A stretch of 64,000 bases of DNA from a bacterium (GCA_016124195.1 WGOE01000002.1:124001-188000), one strand, 5' to 3'. Positions 39,038 through 47,921 are shown, counted from the first letter of the stretch. A program made the numbers and translations. The notes: generated by a model not told the origin, from the letters alone.

Positions 39038-39697
39038 TCAGTCCTTCAGTTGCGGCAGCGATTTCACGAAATAGTCCCAGCCCGTGACAGCGGTCAAGAT
39101 GGCCGCAATCCAGATCAGCACCAGCCCGGCCCAGGTCGCATAGGACGAACAGCCGTGCATCCCGCAGGACCGGATCGGGTCGGCCAGGCCCTGACCGACC
39201 AGTTCGGCATATTGTTCGACCGTCTTGCCCTGTCGGGCGATGCCCTCAAGATGCTCGAGCCCGGTGCCAAGGAACAGCACGGCGATGGCCAGCATCTGGG
39301 CCGAGGTCTTCCATTTGGCCAGCTTGGTCACCTTCAGCAGGCCCGCCTTGGCGCCCAGATATTCGCGCAGGCCACCCACAAAGACCTCGCGGAACAGGAT
39401 CACCGTGGCGGGCAGGATCAGCCATGGGTTCATCCCGGAATAGCCGGTCAGGATCAGAAGCGCGATCACCACCATCGCCTTGTCGGCGATCGGGTCCAGC
39501 ATGGTGCCGAATTTGGATTCCTGCTTCCACAGCCGGGCCAGGTAGCCGTCGAAATAGTCGGTGATGGCGGCAGAAACGAACAGAGTCAGGGCGAACCAGT
39601 CGGCCAGGGGCCGGTGGAAATACAAAAACATCACAGGTACGCCGGGTGCTGCAAGCAGGCGTAACGTGGTCAGCGTATTCGGGATCGTCCACCTCAT
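39038..39697 (-). CDS. pgsA: CDP-diacylglycerol-glycerol-3-phosphate 3-phosphatidyltransferase
   Basis: The committed membrane enzyme of phosphatidylglycerol synthesis. The 219-residue protein has several transmembrane helices and the CDP-alcohol phosphotransferase motif D-G-x2-A-R-x8-G-x3-D-x3-D in DGYLARLWKQESKFGTMLD. It sits in the uvrC, ppk2, pgsA, moaD, moaE run. It competes with Pcs for CDP-diacylglycerol. Confidence 0.95.
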   Translation of the reverse strand: MRWTIPNTLTTLRLLAAPGVPVMFLYFHRPLADWFALTLFVSAAITDYFDGYLARLWKQESKFGTMLDPIADKAMVVIALLILTGYSGMNPWLILPATVILFREVFVGGLREYLGAKAGLLKVTKLAKWKTSAQMLAIAVLFLGTGLEHLEGIARQGKTVEQYAELVGQGLADPIRSCGMHGCSSYATWAGLVLIWIAAILTAVTGWDYFVKSLPQLKD

Positions 39698-39788
39698 GCG
39701 TCTTACCTAACCGAAGGCGGCGGGACGGAAAAGGGGGGTGCCGGGACAATGCGCGGTGATGTCCCGTGCATTCCCTGTGAGGCCGGGA

Positions 39789-40703
39789 TCAATATTTCTG
39801 CGGCACGTAGAGTTCGGGCGGCAGGGTGGCGCGTTCGTAATCGGGGTTGAAGACGCGCTCGGGCAGGTGGACCTCTTCGTGCGGCACGTCCTCGTAGGGG
39901 AACATGGACAGAAGGTGGCTGATGCAGTTCAGGCGGGCGCGCTTCTTGTCGTTGCCCTCGACGATGTACCAGGGCGCCTCGGCGATGTTGGTGCGGGCGA
40001 ACATTTCTTCCTTGGCCTTTGTGTACTGCTCCCACCGGACGCGGGACTGCAGGTCCATGGGCGAGAGTTTCCATTGTTTGAACGGGTCGTGGATGCGCAC
40101 CAGAAAGCGCATCTGCTGTTCCTCGTCGGTGATCGAGAACCAGTACTTGATCACCCTGATGCCTGACCGCACCAGCATGCGTTCGAATTCGGGGACCGAG
40201 CGGAAGAATTCCTCGACCTGGGGTTCGCTGGCAAAGCCCATGACCCGTTCGACCCCGGCGCGGTTGTACCACGACCGGTCGAACAGAACGATCTCGCCGG
40301 CGGCGGGCAGATGCGGGACGTAGCGCTGGAAATACCACTGGGTCTTTTCGCGGTCGGACGGGGCCGGCAGGGCCACGACGCGGGCCACGCGTGGGTTGAG
40401 CCGCTGGGTGATGCGCTTGATCACGCCGCCCTTGCCGGCGCTGTCGCGGCCCTCGAACAGGACGACGACCTTTTCGCCGGTGTGCTGGACCCAATCCTGC
40501 AGGCGGATCAGTTCGGCCTGCAGGTGGATCAGGCTGGTCAGGTAGGTCTTGCGGTCCAGCGCGTCGGGGTGACGCTCCTTGTAGATGCGGGCGATCTCGC
40601 GGCTGAGGATCGCGTCTTCCAGTTCCATCTCAAGATCTTCGTCCAGCGCATCGGCCAGTTCGTCGGCCAGCCAGTCCTGCCCCAGATCGTCGCTGTGCGC
40701 CAT
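39789..40703 (-). CDS. ppk2: Polyphosphate kinase 2
   Basis: It transfers phosphate between polyphosphate and nucleotides. The 304-residue protein has a single PPK2 domain, Walker A FEGRDSAGKGGVIKRI, the Walker B/lid segment LFDRSWYNRAG, and the lysine-rich WKLSPMDL region. The ATG at 40703 has GGAGAG four bases upstream; upstream in-frame residues are unlike the family. It lies between uvrC and pgsA, with 66 and 91 bases on either side, and may have its own promoter. Confidence 0.93.
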   Translation of the reverse strand: MAHSDDLGQDWLADELADALDEDLEMELEDAILSREIARIYKERHPDALDRKTYLTSLIHLQAELIRLQDWVQHTGEKVVVLFEGRDSAGKGGVIKRITQRLNPRVARVVALPAPSDREKTQWYFQRYVPHLPAAGEIVLFDRSWYNRAGVERVMGFASEPQVEEFFRSVPEFERMLVRSGIRVIKYWFSITDEEQQMRFLVRIHDPFKQWKLSPMDLQSRVRWEQYTKAKEEMFARTNIAEAPWYIVEGNDKKRARLNCISHLLSMFPYEDVPHEEVHLPERVFNPDYERATLPPELYVPQKY

Positions 40704-40769
40704 GATGCTCTCCGTCGTGATGGTTTGGGTCAAGCACAGTTGGATGACGGTTTTGCGACGCGGAGGCAC

Positions 40770-42626
40770 CTAGCCCTTGTCGTGGAAGAAATTGTAGACC
40801 GTCTCGGCGATCGAGGCCGATATGCCGTTGACCGCCATCAGATCGGGCAGGGCCGCGCGCGCCACCGCCTTGGCCGAGCCGAAATGGGCCAGAAGCGCGC
40901 GTTTGCGGGTGGAGCCCACGCCCGGAATGTCGTCGAGCGGCGTGACCGAGACCGCCTTGGCCCGCTTGGCCCGATGCGCGCCATTGGCCCAACGGTGCGC
41001 CTCGTCGCGCAGGCGCTGGATGAAGTACAGAACCGGGTCGTTGCGCGCCAGCGCCATGACGGGCAGTCCATCGCGGTAGAACTCTTCCTTGCCGGCGTCG
41101 CGGTCGATGCCTTTGGCCACGCCGATCATCGCGATGTCATCGACGCCCAGTTCCGACAGGATGCCCGCCACGGCCGAGACTTGACCCGCGCCACCGTCGA
41201 TCAAGAGAAGGTCGGGCCAGGCATCGGTCTTGCGGTCGGGGTCCTCTTTCAACAGCCGTTCGAAGCGCCGCGTCATCACTTCGCGCATCATGCCGAAGTC
41301 GTCCGAATTGGCCCCGGCGGCGGATTTGATGTTGAACTTGCGGTACTGGCTTTTCAGGAAGCCCTCCGCCCCGGCCACGATCATGCCGCCCACGGCATCC
41401 GAGCCCTGGATATGGGCGTTGTCATAGACCTCGATCCTTGTCGGCGGGGCGTCCAGATCGAAAGCCTCGGCCAGACCCTGCAACAGCTTGTTCTGGGTCG
41501 AGCTTTCCGACATGCGCCGTGCGAGGCTTTCGCGGGCGTTGCGGGCGGCGTTCTCGATCAGTTCGGCCTTCTCGCCCCTCTGCGGCACCGCGACCTCGAC
41601 CTTGCGGCCGGCGCGTTCGGACAAGAGCAGGCCGATCAGGTCGGGGTTCTCGACCGGATGGGACAAGAGCACCAGGGGCGGCGGCTCCTTGTCGTCATAG
41701 AACTGGGCGAGGAAGGCCTCCATGATCTCGGGCTCTTCGGCGCCGGCGCCGGTCTTGGGATAGAAATCGCGGTTGCCCCAGCTTTGATGCGCGCGAATAA
41801 AGAAGACCTGCACGCAGGCCTGGCCATGTTCCAGATGCAGCGCCACCACATCGGCCTCGGCCACGCCCTTGGGGTTGATGCCTTGCGCGGACTGGATCTG
41901 GGTCAAGGCCTTGATCCGATCGCGCAGGGCGGCGGCGCGTTCGAACTCCATGGCCTCGGAGGCCGCCGTCATCTGGGCGGCAAGGTCCGACTGCACCGAG
42001 GTCGTCTTGCCCTGCAGGAACAGTTCCGCGTCATGGACCAGCGCCGCATAGCCCGGCCCGTCGATCTTGCCCACGCAAGGCGCCGAACAGCGCTTGATCT
42101 GGTATTGCAGGCAGGGACGGGTGCGGCCCTCGAACATGCTGTCGGTGCAGTTGCGCAGCAGGAAGACCTTCTGCAACTGGTTCAGCGTACGGGTCACGGC
42201 CCCCGCGCTGGCAAAGGGACCGAAGTAGCTGCCCCTCTCGGTTTTCTTTCCGCGATGCTTCTTGATCTGGGGAAAGGGGTGTTCCTTGCCGATCAGGATG
42301 TTCGGAAAGCTCTTGTCGTCGCGCAACAGCACGTTGTAGCGCGGCTTGAGCTGCTTGATGAGGTTCTGTTCCAGAAGCAGCGCCTCGGTCTCGGTGCGCG
42401 TGGTCAGGAACATCATTGAGGCGGTCTCGAAGATCATCCTTGCAATGCGCGCCGAATGGCCATTGCCGCGGGCATAGTTCGACACCCGCGCCTTGAGGTT
42501 GCGCGCCTTGCCGACGTAAAGAACCTCGCCCTTGGGGTTCAGCATGCGGTAGACGCCGGGCGAGGCATCCAGCGTCTTGAGGTAGGATTGGATGACCTCC
42601 TGGCCGGTTTGGATCTCTTCGCTCAC
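40770..42626 (-). CDS. uvrC: UvrABC nuclease subunit C
   Basis: The dual-incision nuclease of nucleotide excision repair. The 618-residue protein has an N-terminal GIY-YIG domain (GVYRML, then [18 protein letters not shown]), a UVR UvrB-binding segment ([16 protein letters not shown]), the RNase-H-like C-terminal nuclease with [18 protein letters not shown] and [10 protein letters not shown], and tandem HhH motifs at the end ([19 protein letters not shown]). It starts with GTG. It heads the run that continues to ppk2, pgsA, moaD and moaE. Confidence 0.96.
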   Translation of the reverse strand: MSEEIQTGQEVIQSYLKTLDASPGVYRMLNPKGEVLYVGKARNLKARVSNYARGNGHSARIARMIFETASMMFLTTRTETEALLLEQNLIKQLKPRYNVLLRDDKSFPNILIGKEHPFPQIKKHRGKKTERGSYFGPFASAGAVTRTLNQLQKVFLLRNCTDSMFEGRTRPCLQYQIKRCSAPCVGKIDGPGYAALVHDAELFLQGKTTSVQSDLAAQMTAASEAMEFERAAALRDRIKALTQIQSAQGINPKGVAEADVVALHLEHGQACVQVFFIRAHQSWGNRDFYPKTGAGAEEPEIMEAFLAQFYDDKEPPPLVLLSHPVENPDLIGLLLSERAGRKVEVAVPQRGEKAELIENAARNARESLARRMSESSTQNKLLQGLAEAFDLDAPPTRIEVYDNAHIQGSDAVGGMIVAGAEGFLKSQYRKFNIKSAAGANSDDFGMMREVMTRRFERLLKEDPDRKTDAWPDLLLIDGGAGQVSAVAGILSELGVDDIAMIGVAKGIDRDAGKEEFYRDGLPVMALARNDPVLYFIQRLRDEAHRWANGAHRAKRAKAVSVTPLDDIPGVGSTRKRALLAHFGSAKAVARAALPDLMAVNGISASIAETVYNFFHDKG

Positions 42627-42926
42627 GCTTGGACTTTCACATTCGATTCTGCTGAGGGCTGCAATGATATGGTGGCTGGAGCAAGGGAAAAGAAGTCCAC
42701 GGTTTCTGTGGATAAGTTTATGGAGAAGTTTTCGCGAACGGCATTTTTCCCATGGTTTTCGCCGGTTTCGTTGAGTTGCCTAATTTTTACGCAAATTCGC
42801 AACCGCCTGAAAAGCATGGTTATTTTTTTGACCACAGGGCAAATCTCTGATAAACCTAAACAATTCGTAAACGAATTGTGAAGGCCGTTCATAAAGTGGA
42901 CAACTCGCCGCAGGCCCGAAATTTTG
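42627..42926. other. AT-rich gene-free region upstream of uvrC
   Basis: About 300 bases, markedly richer in A and T than the rest of the window. It includes TGTGGATAA (42707-42715), the reverse complement of a perfect DnaA box, the dyad at 42860-42879, and a GATTC site (CcrM-type) near 42650. An open frame of 89 codons on the minus strand (42623-42892) has no recognisable features and is not called. The promoter of uvrC should be here. Confidence 0.45.
42860..42879. promoter_or_regulatory. 8-bp palindrome upstream of uvrC
   Basis: ACAATTCG-TAAA-CGAATTGT is a perfect dyad about 235 bases before the uvrC start and 50 bases past the SDR stop. It may be a weak terminator for the SDR or an operator. 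It does not match the alphaproteobacterial LexA box (GTTC-N7-GTTC). Confidence 0.35.
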
Positions 42927-43703
42927 TTACTCTAACCCAAGCACGTCCGGCGTGGCCCATGCGAGGTGCTGGCCGCCGTCCACGGCGATCATCTGGCCGG
43001 TGACGGCGGGCGAATCGAGGAAAAACCCAAGCGCCGCAGTCACATCCGCAGGGCCCGCGCCGCGATGCAGGATCGTGGCGGCGCGTTGGCGGGCAAAGTG
43101 GCTTGCCGATTGCCGGGCGCCCTGAACCGTGGGGCCAGGACCCACGGCATTGACCCGGACATGCGGCGCCAGGGCCTGCGCTGCGGTCCGGGTCAAGGCC
43201 CAGAGCCCCATCTTGGCCAGCGTGTAGGACATGAATTCCGGCGTGGGTTTCCAGACGCGCTGATCGATCATGTTCAGCACCATGGCCTGAGCCAGAGGCT
43301 CGCCCGCAGGATCGGTCAGCGCCTTGGGCGCCTGCGCGGCAAAGGCCTGGGTCAGCACGAAAGGCGCGCGCAGGTTTGATTCCATCGCGCGGTCCCAACT
43401 GGTGCGGGTCGCGGTCTGGATGTTGTCATATTCAAAGATCGAGGCGTTGTTGACCAGAACCGTCAGCGGCCCGCCAAGCGCCCGCGCCGCCTCGGGCACC
43501 AGACGCGCCACGGCGGCTTCGTCCAGAAGATCGGCCTTCAGCAAAACCGCCTTGCGGCCAAGGGCGCGGATCTCGGCGGCGGTGGCTTCGGCCTCGTCCT
43601 GCGAACTGGCATAGTGCAGCGCCAGATCGGCGCCGCGCCGGGCCAGGTAGAGCGCTATTTCTCGGCCGATCCGCTTGGCGCCGCCGGTGACAAGGGCGCG
43701 CAT
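42927..43703 (-). CDS. SDR family oxidoreductase, pteridine-reductase-like
   Basis: The 258-residue NAD(P)-dependent protein has the nucleotide motif TGGAKRIGREIA at the N-terminus, NNAS near residue 88, and the catalytic YTLAK. The TGG-AKRIG and NNAS variants resemble PTR1/FolM-type pteridine reductases, so a role in folate or pterin metabolism is possible but not shown. The start overlaps the stop of the 61-residue gene (TGATG), so they are coupled. Confidence 0.85.
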   Translation of the reverse strand: MRALVTGGAKRIGREIALYLARRGADLALHYASSQDEAEATAAEIRALGRKAVLLKADLLDEAAVARLVPEAARALGGPLTVLVNNASIFEYDNIQTATRTSWDRAMESNLRAPFVLTQAFAAQAPKALTDPAGEPLAQAMVLNMIDQRVWKPTPEFMSYTLAKMGLWALTRTAAQALAPHVRVNAVGPGPTVQGARQSASHFARQRAATILHRGAGPADVTAALGFFLDSPAVTGQMIAVDGGQHLAWATPDVLGLE

Positions 43704-43888
43704 CAGCCTTTGCCACACACGCAAGGGGCCGTGCCCACCACCACGCGGCCGCAATGCGAACAGGTTGCGCGGGTTTGGCCCTTCGGCGGCGCGGGCGGCT
43801 TGGGCGGAGCGAAGAATTTCGTCACCACATTGCCGACCATCGAGATGATCAGCATCAGCATCAGAAAGAGGACGACGATCTTGAGCAT
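43703..43888 (-). CDS. Small membrane protein with zinc-ribbon end
   Basis: A 61-residue protein with one N-terminal transmembrane helix (IVVLFLMLMLIISMVGNVV), a proline-rich hinge (APPKPPAPPKGQ) and a C-terminal zinc ribbon with CSHCG and CVCG. It sits between the S49 peptidase and the SDR with one-base spacing or overlap, which argues that it is a real gene. Function unknown. Confidence 0.8.
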   Translation of the reverse strand: MLKIVVLFLMLMLIISMVGNVVTKFFAPPKPPAPPKGQTRATCSHCGRVVVGTAPCVCGKG

Positions 43889-43889
43889 C

Positions 43890-44678
43890 TCACATCCCGT
43901 AATAGGCGCGCATCAGGCGGTCTTCGACAGTGGCCAGTGCGTCCTCGGCCAGGGTCAGGCCAAGCCGGCTCAGCCAGCCGCGCTTCTGGCCAAGCGGCAT
44001 CAGGCGCACCTTGTCGCCATAAAGCTCTTTCATCTTGGGCACCAGATGGGCCACGCCATCGACAAGTCCCACATCGACCGCCTTGCGGCCGACCCAGATG
44101 TCGGCGTTGAACAGGTCCTGATCGGCCAGCCGGGTGCCGCGCCGCGCCTTGACATGGGCGATGAAGGCCTCGTGAATGGGGGTCTGCAGCGCCTTGATCC
44201 GCGCCACGTCCTCGGGCTTTTGCGGCAGGAAGGGGTCTGCGAAGCTTTTGGACGTGCCCGCCGTGACGACCCGCCGTTCAACCCCCTGCCGCGCCATCAG
44301 TTCGGGAAAGCCGAACGAGGCGAAGATCACGCCGATGGAGCCTACGATGGAGCTTTCGTCCACCCAGATCTGATCCCCGGCGCAGGCCAGCCAATAGCCG
44401 CCCGAGGCCGCGACATCCTCGACAAAGGCGTGGACCGGCACGTTCTTTTCCGCGGCAAGCCGCCGGATCCGGGCGGCGATCAGGCTGGACTGGACCGGCG
44501 ATCCTCCCGGAGAATTGATCACCAGCGCCACGGCGACGGGCTTGGCCTTGAAGGCCTTCTCGATCAGCGGGGCGAGGCCCGCATCATTCATCCCGCGGCC
44601 CGACGCGGAAATCGTCCCCTGCAGCCGGATCACCGGAACAAGGGCGGGTTTAGGCAGGAAGGGGATGTATTGGCGCAT
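43890..44678 (-). CDS. S49 family peptidase (SppA/SohB-like)
   Basis: The 262-residue protein is a short, cytoplasm- or membrane-associated signal-peptide peptidase family member. The nucleophile serine is Ser92 in EDVAASGGYWLA, and a likely general-base lysine lies in VTAGTSKSFADPF. VINSPGGSPVQS and SSIVGSIGV are the surrounding conserved blocks. The ATG at 44678 has no good ribosome site; the AAGGAGGT nearby (44683-44690) reads the other way. It is divergent from the LysR gene, with the 17-bp tandem array between them. Confidence 0.85.
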   Translation of the reverse strand: MRQYIPFLPKPALVPVIRLQGTISASGRGMNDAGLAPLIEKAFKAKPVAVALVINSPGGSPVQSSLIAARIRRLAAEKNVPVHAFVEDVAASGGYWLACAGDQIWVDESSIVGSIGVIFASFGFPELMARQGVERRVVTAGTSKSFADPFLPQKPEDVARIKALQTPIHEAFIAHVKARRGTRLADQDLFNADIWVGRKAVDVGLVDGVAHLVPKMKELYGDKVRLMPLGQKRGWLSRLGLTLAEDALATVEDRLMRAYYGM

Positions 44679-44741
44679 CTGCAAGGAGGTAGGACTCTTG
44701 GGCCTTGCGGGCAAGTGGCTTATCCGTTGTGGTGATGACAT

Positions 44742-44860
44742 GACCGAGGCTGCGCCATGCCGGAATCTGCACGATCCCCGAGACAGCACGTTGCCCGAGT
44801 CTGCACCATGCCCGAGTCTGCACCATGCCCAAGTCTGCGCCATGCCTGAGTCTGCACCAT
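44742..44860. repeat. Seven tandem 17-bp units ending in the LysR start codon
   Basis: The consensus unit is GCCCGAGTCTGCACCAT. Units lie at 44742, 44759, 44776, 44793, 44810, 44827 and 44844. The four right-hand units (44793-44860) are nearly identical and the left ones are more diverged. The AT of the last unit plus the next G is the ATG of the LysR gene. Because 17 is not a multiple of three, the repeated ATGs fall in rotating frames. Confidence 0.85.
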
Positions 44861-45746
44861 GATCGACAAGCTGGAAATGTTCATAGCCCTCGCGGCCGAG
44901 CGGCACTTTGGCCGCGCGGCCGAGGTATGCGGGGTGACGCAGCCCTCGCTGTCCTCGGCAATCCGCCAGCTGGAGGATCAGCTGGGCGTGCAACTGGTCT
45001 ACCGCGGCAGCCGCTTTCAGGGCCTGACCCCGGAGGGCCAGAGCGTGCTGGACTGGGCTCGCAAGATTTCCGGCAACGTCCGCGCGATGAAGGACGAGAT
45101 GCGGTCGGTCCATGCCGGCCTGTCGGGTCTGTTGCGGCTGGGCGTCATTCCGACCGCCCTGCCGATGGTGGCGGAGCTGACCGGCCCCTTCACGGCGCAT
45201 CACCCCAACCTGCGGGTGACGGTGCTGTCGTGCACGTCGGTCGAGATCCTGGCCGGGATCGAAAGCCTGGAGCTGGACGCCGGCATCACCTATCTGGACA
45301 ACGAGCCCTTGGGTCGGGTGTCGCAGGTGCCGCTTTACCTGGAATATTACAGGTTCCTGTGCCGGTCGACCTCGGCCCTGGCCGGGCGGGACCGGGTCAC
45401 CTGGGCCGAGGTGGCGGGAGAGCCCCTGTGTCTTCTGACCTCTGACATGCAGAACCGGCGCATCGTCAACCAGCTTCTGGCCGAAGCCGGAGTGCGGGTG
45501 CAGCCGACTGTCGAATCCAACTCCTCCATCGCGCTGATTGCGCATGTGCGCTCGGGCCAATGGGCCAGCGTGGTGCCGATGCGGCTGGCCCAGATGTTTC
45601 AGGACGAAGGCCTGCGGTCGATCCCGATCGTGCAGCCCGAGGCGGAACATCTGGTGGGCCTGATCACCCCGCGCCGCGATTTGCAGACCCCGGTTCTGGC
45701 GGCGCTGATCGACGAGGCGGCGAAGTTCGGCGCCCGGTCGCGTTAG
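44859..45746 (+). CDS. LysR-type regulator, likely of the formate dehydrogenase operon
   Basis: The 295-residue protein has an N-terminal winged HTH (MFIALAAERHFGRAAEVCGV, then SLSSAIRQLEDQLG) and a C-terminal effector-binding domain. It is transcribed in the same direction as fdsGBA-fdhD-fdsD, whose first gene starts 190 bases later past two LysR-type dyads. Such regulators in formate dehydrogenase operons respond to formate or metabolic state. The start codon is fused to a tandem repeat array. Confidence 0.9.
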   Translation: MIDKLEMFIALAAERHFGRAAEVCGVTQPSLSSAIRQLEDQLGVQLVYRGSRFQGLTPEGQSVLDWARKISGNVRAMKDEMRSVHAGLSGLLRLGVIPTALPMVAELTGPFTAHHPNLRVTVLSCTSVEILAGIESLELDAGITYLDNEPLGRVSQVPLYLEYYRFLCRSTSALAGRDRVTWAEVAGEPLCLLTSDMQNRRIVNQLLAEAGVRVQPTVESNSSIALIAHVRSGQWASVVPMRLAQMFQDEGLRSIPIVQPEAEHLVGLITPRRDLQTPVLAALIDEAAKFGARSR

Positions 45747-45779
45747 GCGCGCCCGGGCGCCCGCTCTGCGGACCCGGCT

Positions 45780-45837
45780 GGGAGGGCATGCTGCCCTCCC
45801 AGACCCTCCCTGCCGAGTATTTCTGCAAAGAGCAATG
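45780..45837. repeat. Gene-end module after the LysR gene (terminator)
   Basis: GGGAGGGCA (45780-45788) pairs with TGCCCTCCC (45792-45800) around TGC, then CCCTCCCTGCCGAGTATTTC and TGCAAAGAGCAATG (45824-45837). It matches the left units at 25475 and 62186 and probably terminates the LysR transcript. Confidence 0.6.
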
Positions 45838-45845
45838 ACAGGCTC

Positions 45846-45898
45846 GATAGAGGATACCTATCAAACGACGGTATTGCCATATTGATTTCCCTATCAAT
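45846..45898 (+). promoter_or_regulatory. Two LysR-type dyads in the fds promoter
   Basis: Site 1 is GATAG-N7-CTATC (45846-45862) and contains T-N11-A. Site 2 is ATTGAT-N6-ATCAAT (45881-45898). Their centres are about 35 bases apart, and CCTATCAA occurs in both (45857 and 45890). A possible promoter is TTGATT (45882-45887) with TAGATC (45904-45909). Binding by the adjacent LysR protein is inferred. Confidence 0.5.
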
Positions 45899-45936
45899 CG
45901 GCGTAGATCGGCAGCACGCTAAGCAAAGGCCCAAAC

Positions 45937-46404
45937 ATGCTTGATTCCGATCAGACGATCTCTCGGGTGGAGGAGATCCTTGCCCGCCATCAGGGGATGG
46001 AGGGCGCGCTGTTGCCGATCCTGCATGCCATTCAGGCCGAATTCGGCCATGTGCCGCAGGATGCCCTGCCGGTGGTGGCCAAGGCCATGAACATCAGCCG
46101 GGCCGAAGCGCATGGCGTGATGAGCTTTTACCATGACTTTCGCGAGGCGCCGGTCGGTCGGCATGTGCTGAAGCTGTGCCGGGCCGAGGCCTGCCAAGCC
46201 ATGGGCGCGGATCGGCTGGCCGATCACGCCAAGACGACCCTGGGACTGGACTGGCATGAGACGGCCAAGGACGGATCGGTGACGCTGGAGCCGGTCTTCT
46301 GCCTGGGGCTCTGTGCCTGCGGGCCTGCTGCCTTGGTCGACGGCAAGCTGGTGGGCCGGCTCGATGCGAAAAAGCTGGACGCGCTGGTGGAGGGAATGAA
46401 GTGA
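45937..46404 (+). CDS. fdsG: NAD-dependent formate dehydrogenase, gamma subunit
   Basis: A NuoE-like subunit of 155 residues that carries a [2Fe-2S] cluster; its cysteines are LCRAEAC and CLGLCACGP. It passes electrons toward the FMN of FdsB. It is the first gene of fdsGBA-fdhD-fdsD, and its stop overlaps the fdsB start. FdsGBA oxidises formate to CO2 with reduction of NAD, in the cytosol. Confidence 0.94.
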   Translation: MLDSDQTISRVEEILARHQGMEGALLPILHAIQAEFGHVPQDALPVVAKAMNISRAEAHGVMSFYHDFREAPVGRHVLKLCRAEACQAMGADRLADHAKTTLGLDWHETAKDGSVTLEPVFCLGLCACGPAALVDGKLVGRLDAKKLDALVEGMK

Positions 46405-47921
46405 AGATTTACCTGCCGCTTGATTCCGCCGCCGTGGCCCTGGGCGCTGACGAGATTGCCGCAGCGATCCACAAACATGCCCATGACAAGGGCATTTCGG
46501 TCAATCTGGTGCGCAATGGCAGCCGGGGCATGGTCTGGCTGGAGCCGCTGGTCGAGGTGGAGACCGCCGCCGGCCGTCTGGCATTCGGGCCCATGACGCT
46601 GTCCGATGTGCCGGCCTTGTTTGGCGATCTGGCGCAGCATCCCAAGGCGCTTGGTCCGGCCGATGACCTGCCCTGGATGAAGGCGCAGACCCGGCTGACT
46701 TTTGCTCGTGTGGGCGTGATCGACCCCTTGAGCCTGGACGATTACAAGACGCAGGGCGGCCTGACCGGTCTGCGCCGCGCGCTGACGATGGAGCCCGCGG
46801 CGATGGTGGCGGAGGTCACGGCCTCTGGCTTGCGCGGGCGGGGCGGCGCGGGCTTTCCGACCGGCATCAAGTGGAAGACGGTTTCCGAGGCCAAGGCCGA
46901 CCGCAAATACATCGTCTGCAACGCGGACGAGGGCGACAGTGCCACCTTCGCCGACCGGATGCTGATGGAGGGCGACCCCTTCACGCTGATCGAAGGCATG
47001 GTGATTGCGGGGCTCGCCTGCGGGGCGACCAAAGGTTTCGTCTATATCCGCTCCGAATATCCGGTGGCGATCCGGGTGATGGAGGCCGCCATCGCTACCG
47101 CGCGCGCAGAGGGCGTGCTGGGTGATGTCCTGGGCTCGGGCAAGAGCTTTGACATGGAGGTGCGGGTCGGCGCCGGCGCCTATGTCTGTGGCGAGGAAAC
47201 CAGCCTCTTGAACTCGCTCGAGGGCAAGCGCGGCGTGGTGCGCGCCAAGCCGCCGCTGCCGGCCTTGCAGGGCTTCATGGGCAAGCCCACCGTGGTCAAC
47301 AACGTGATCTCGCTGGCCTCGGTCCCGGTCATCTTCGAGAAGGGGGCCGAATTCTACAAGGGCTTCGGTCTGGGGCGCTCGCGCGGCACGATCCCACTGC
47401 AGATCGCGGGCAACGTCAAGCACGGCGGGCTTTACGAGATCGCCTTCGGCCTCACGCTGGGCGAGATCGTGGACGGCATCGCGGGCGGCACCGCCTCGGG
47501 GCGTCCGGTAAAGGCGGTGCAGGTCGGCGGGCCGCTCGGCGCCTATTTCCCGCGTGCGCTGTTCAACACGCCCTTCGGATATGAGGAATTTGCCGGCAAG
47601 GACGGCCTGATCGGCCATGCCGGGCTGACCGTGTTCGACGACAGTGCCGACATGCTGGCGCAGGCCCGCTTCGCGATGGAGTTCTGTGCCATCGAATCCT
47701 GCGGCAAATGCACGCCCTGCCGGATCGGCGCCGTGCGCGGGGTGGAAACCGTGGACCGCATCGCCAAGGGCGACGCCGCGGCCATTCCGCTGCTGACCGA
47801 CCTTTGCAACACGATGAAGGCCGGCTCGCTTTGCGCGCTGGGCGGTTTCACGCCTTATCCGGTCATGTCCGCGCTGACCCATTTCCCTGACGACTTCGCC
47901 GTGAAGGAGGCTGCCGAATGA
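46401..47921 (+). CDS. fdsB: NAD-dependent formate dehydrogenase, beta subunit
   Basis: A NuoF-like diaphorase subunit of 506 residues. The N-terminal 110 residues resemble a thioredoxin-like NuoE fusion seen in this family. The FMN/NADH region contains LRGRGGAGFPTGIKW, GAGAYVCGEETSL and NVVNNV-like segments. The C-terminal [4Fe-4S] ligands are in ESCGKCTPCRIG with a later Cys in TDLCNTM. It starts with GTG overlapping fdsG and overlaps fdsA. Confidence 0.94.
   Translation: MKIYLPLDSAAVALGADEIAAAIHKHAHDKGISVNLVRNGSRGMVWLEPLVEVETAAGRLAFGPMTLSDVPALFGDLAQHPKALGPADDLPWMKAQTRLTFARVGVIDPLSLDDYKTQGGLTGLRRALTMEPAAMVAEVTASGLRGRGGAGFPTGIKWKTVSEAKADRKYIVCNADEGDSATFADRMLMEGDPFTLIEGMVIAGLACGATKGFVYIRSEYPVAIRVMEAAIATARAEGVLGDVLGSGKSFDMEVRVGAGAYVCGEETSLLNSLEGKRGVVRAKPPLPALQGFMGKPTVVNNVISLASVPVIFEKGAEFYKGFGLGRSRGTIPLQIAGNVKHGGLYEIAFGLTLGEIVDGIAGGTASGRPVKAVQVGGPLGAYFPRALFNTPFGYEEFAGKDGLIGHAGLTVFDDSADMLAQARFAMEFCAIESCGKCTPCRIGAVRGVETVDRIAKGDAAAIPLLTDLCNTMKAGSLCALGGFTPYPVMSALTHFPDDFAVKEAAE

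Noticed and set aside
42707-42715. Perfect DnaA box as a sign of a replication origin
   Set aside because: Only one box is found, there is no cluster, no dnaA/dnaN/parAB neighbourhood and no clear unwinding element; it is reported only as a possible regulatory site.
42623-42892. 89-codon frame on the minus strand before uvrC
   Set aside because: No domain or usable ribosome site; composition follows the AT-rich spacer. It overlaps the uvrC start.
44742-44860. 17-bp repeats as a CRISPR array
   Set aside because: Units are contiguous without spacers and there are no cas genes.
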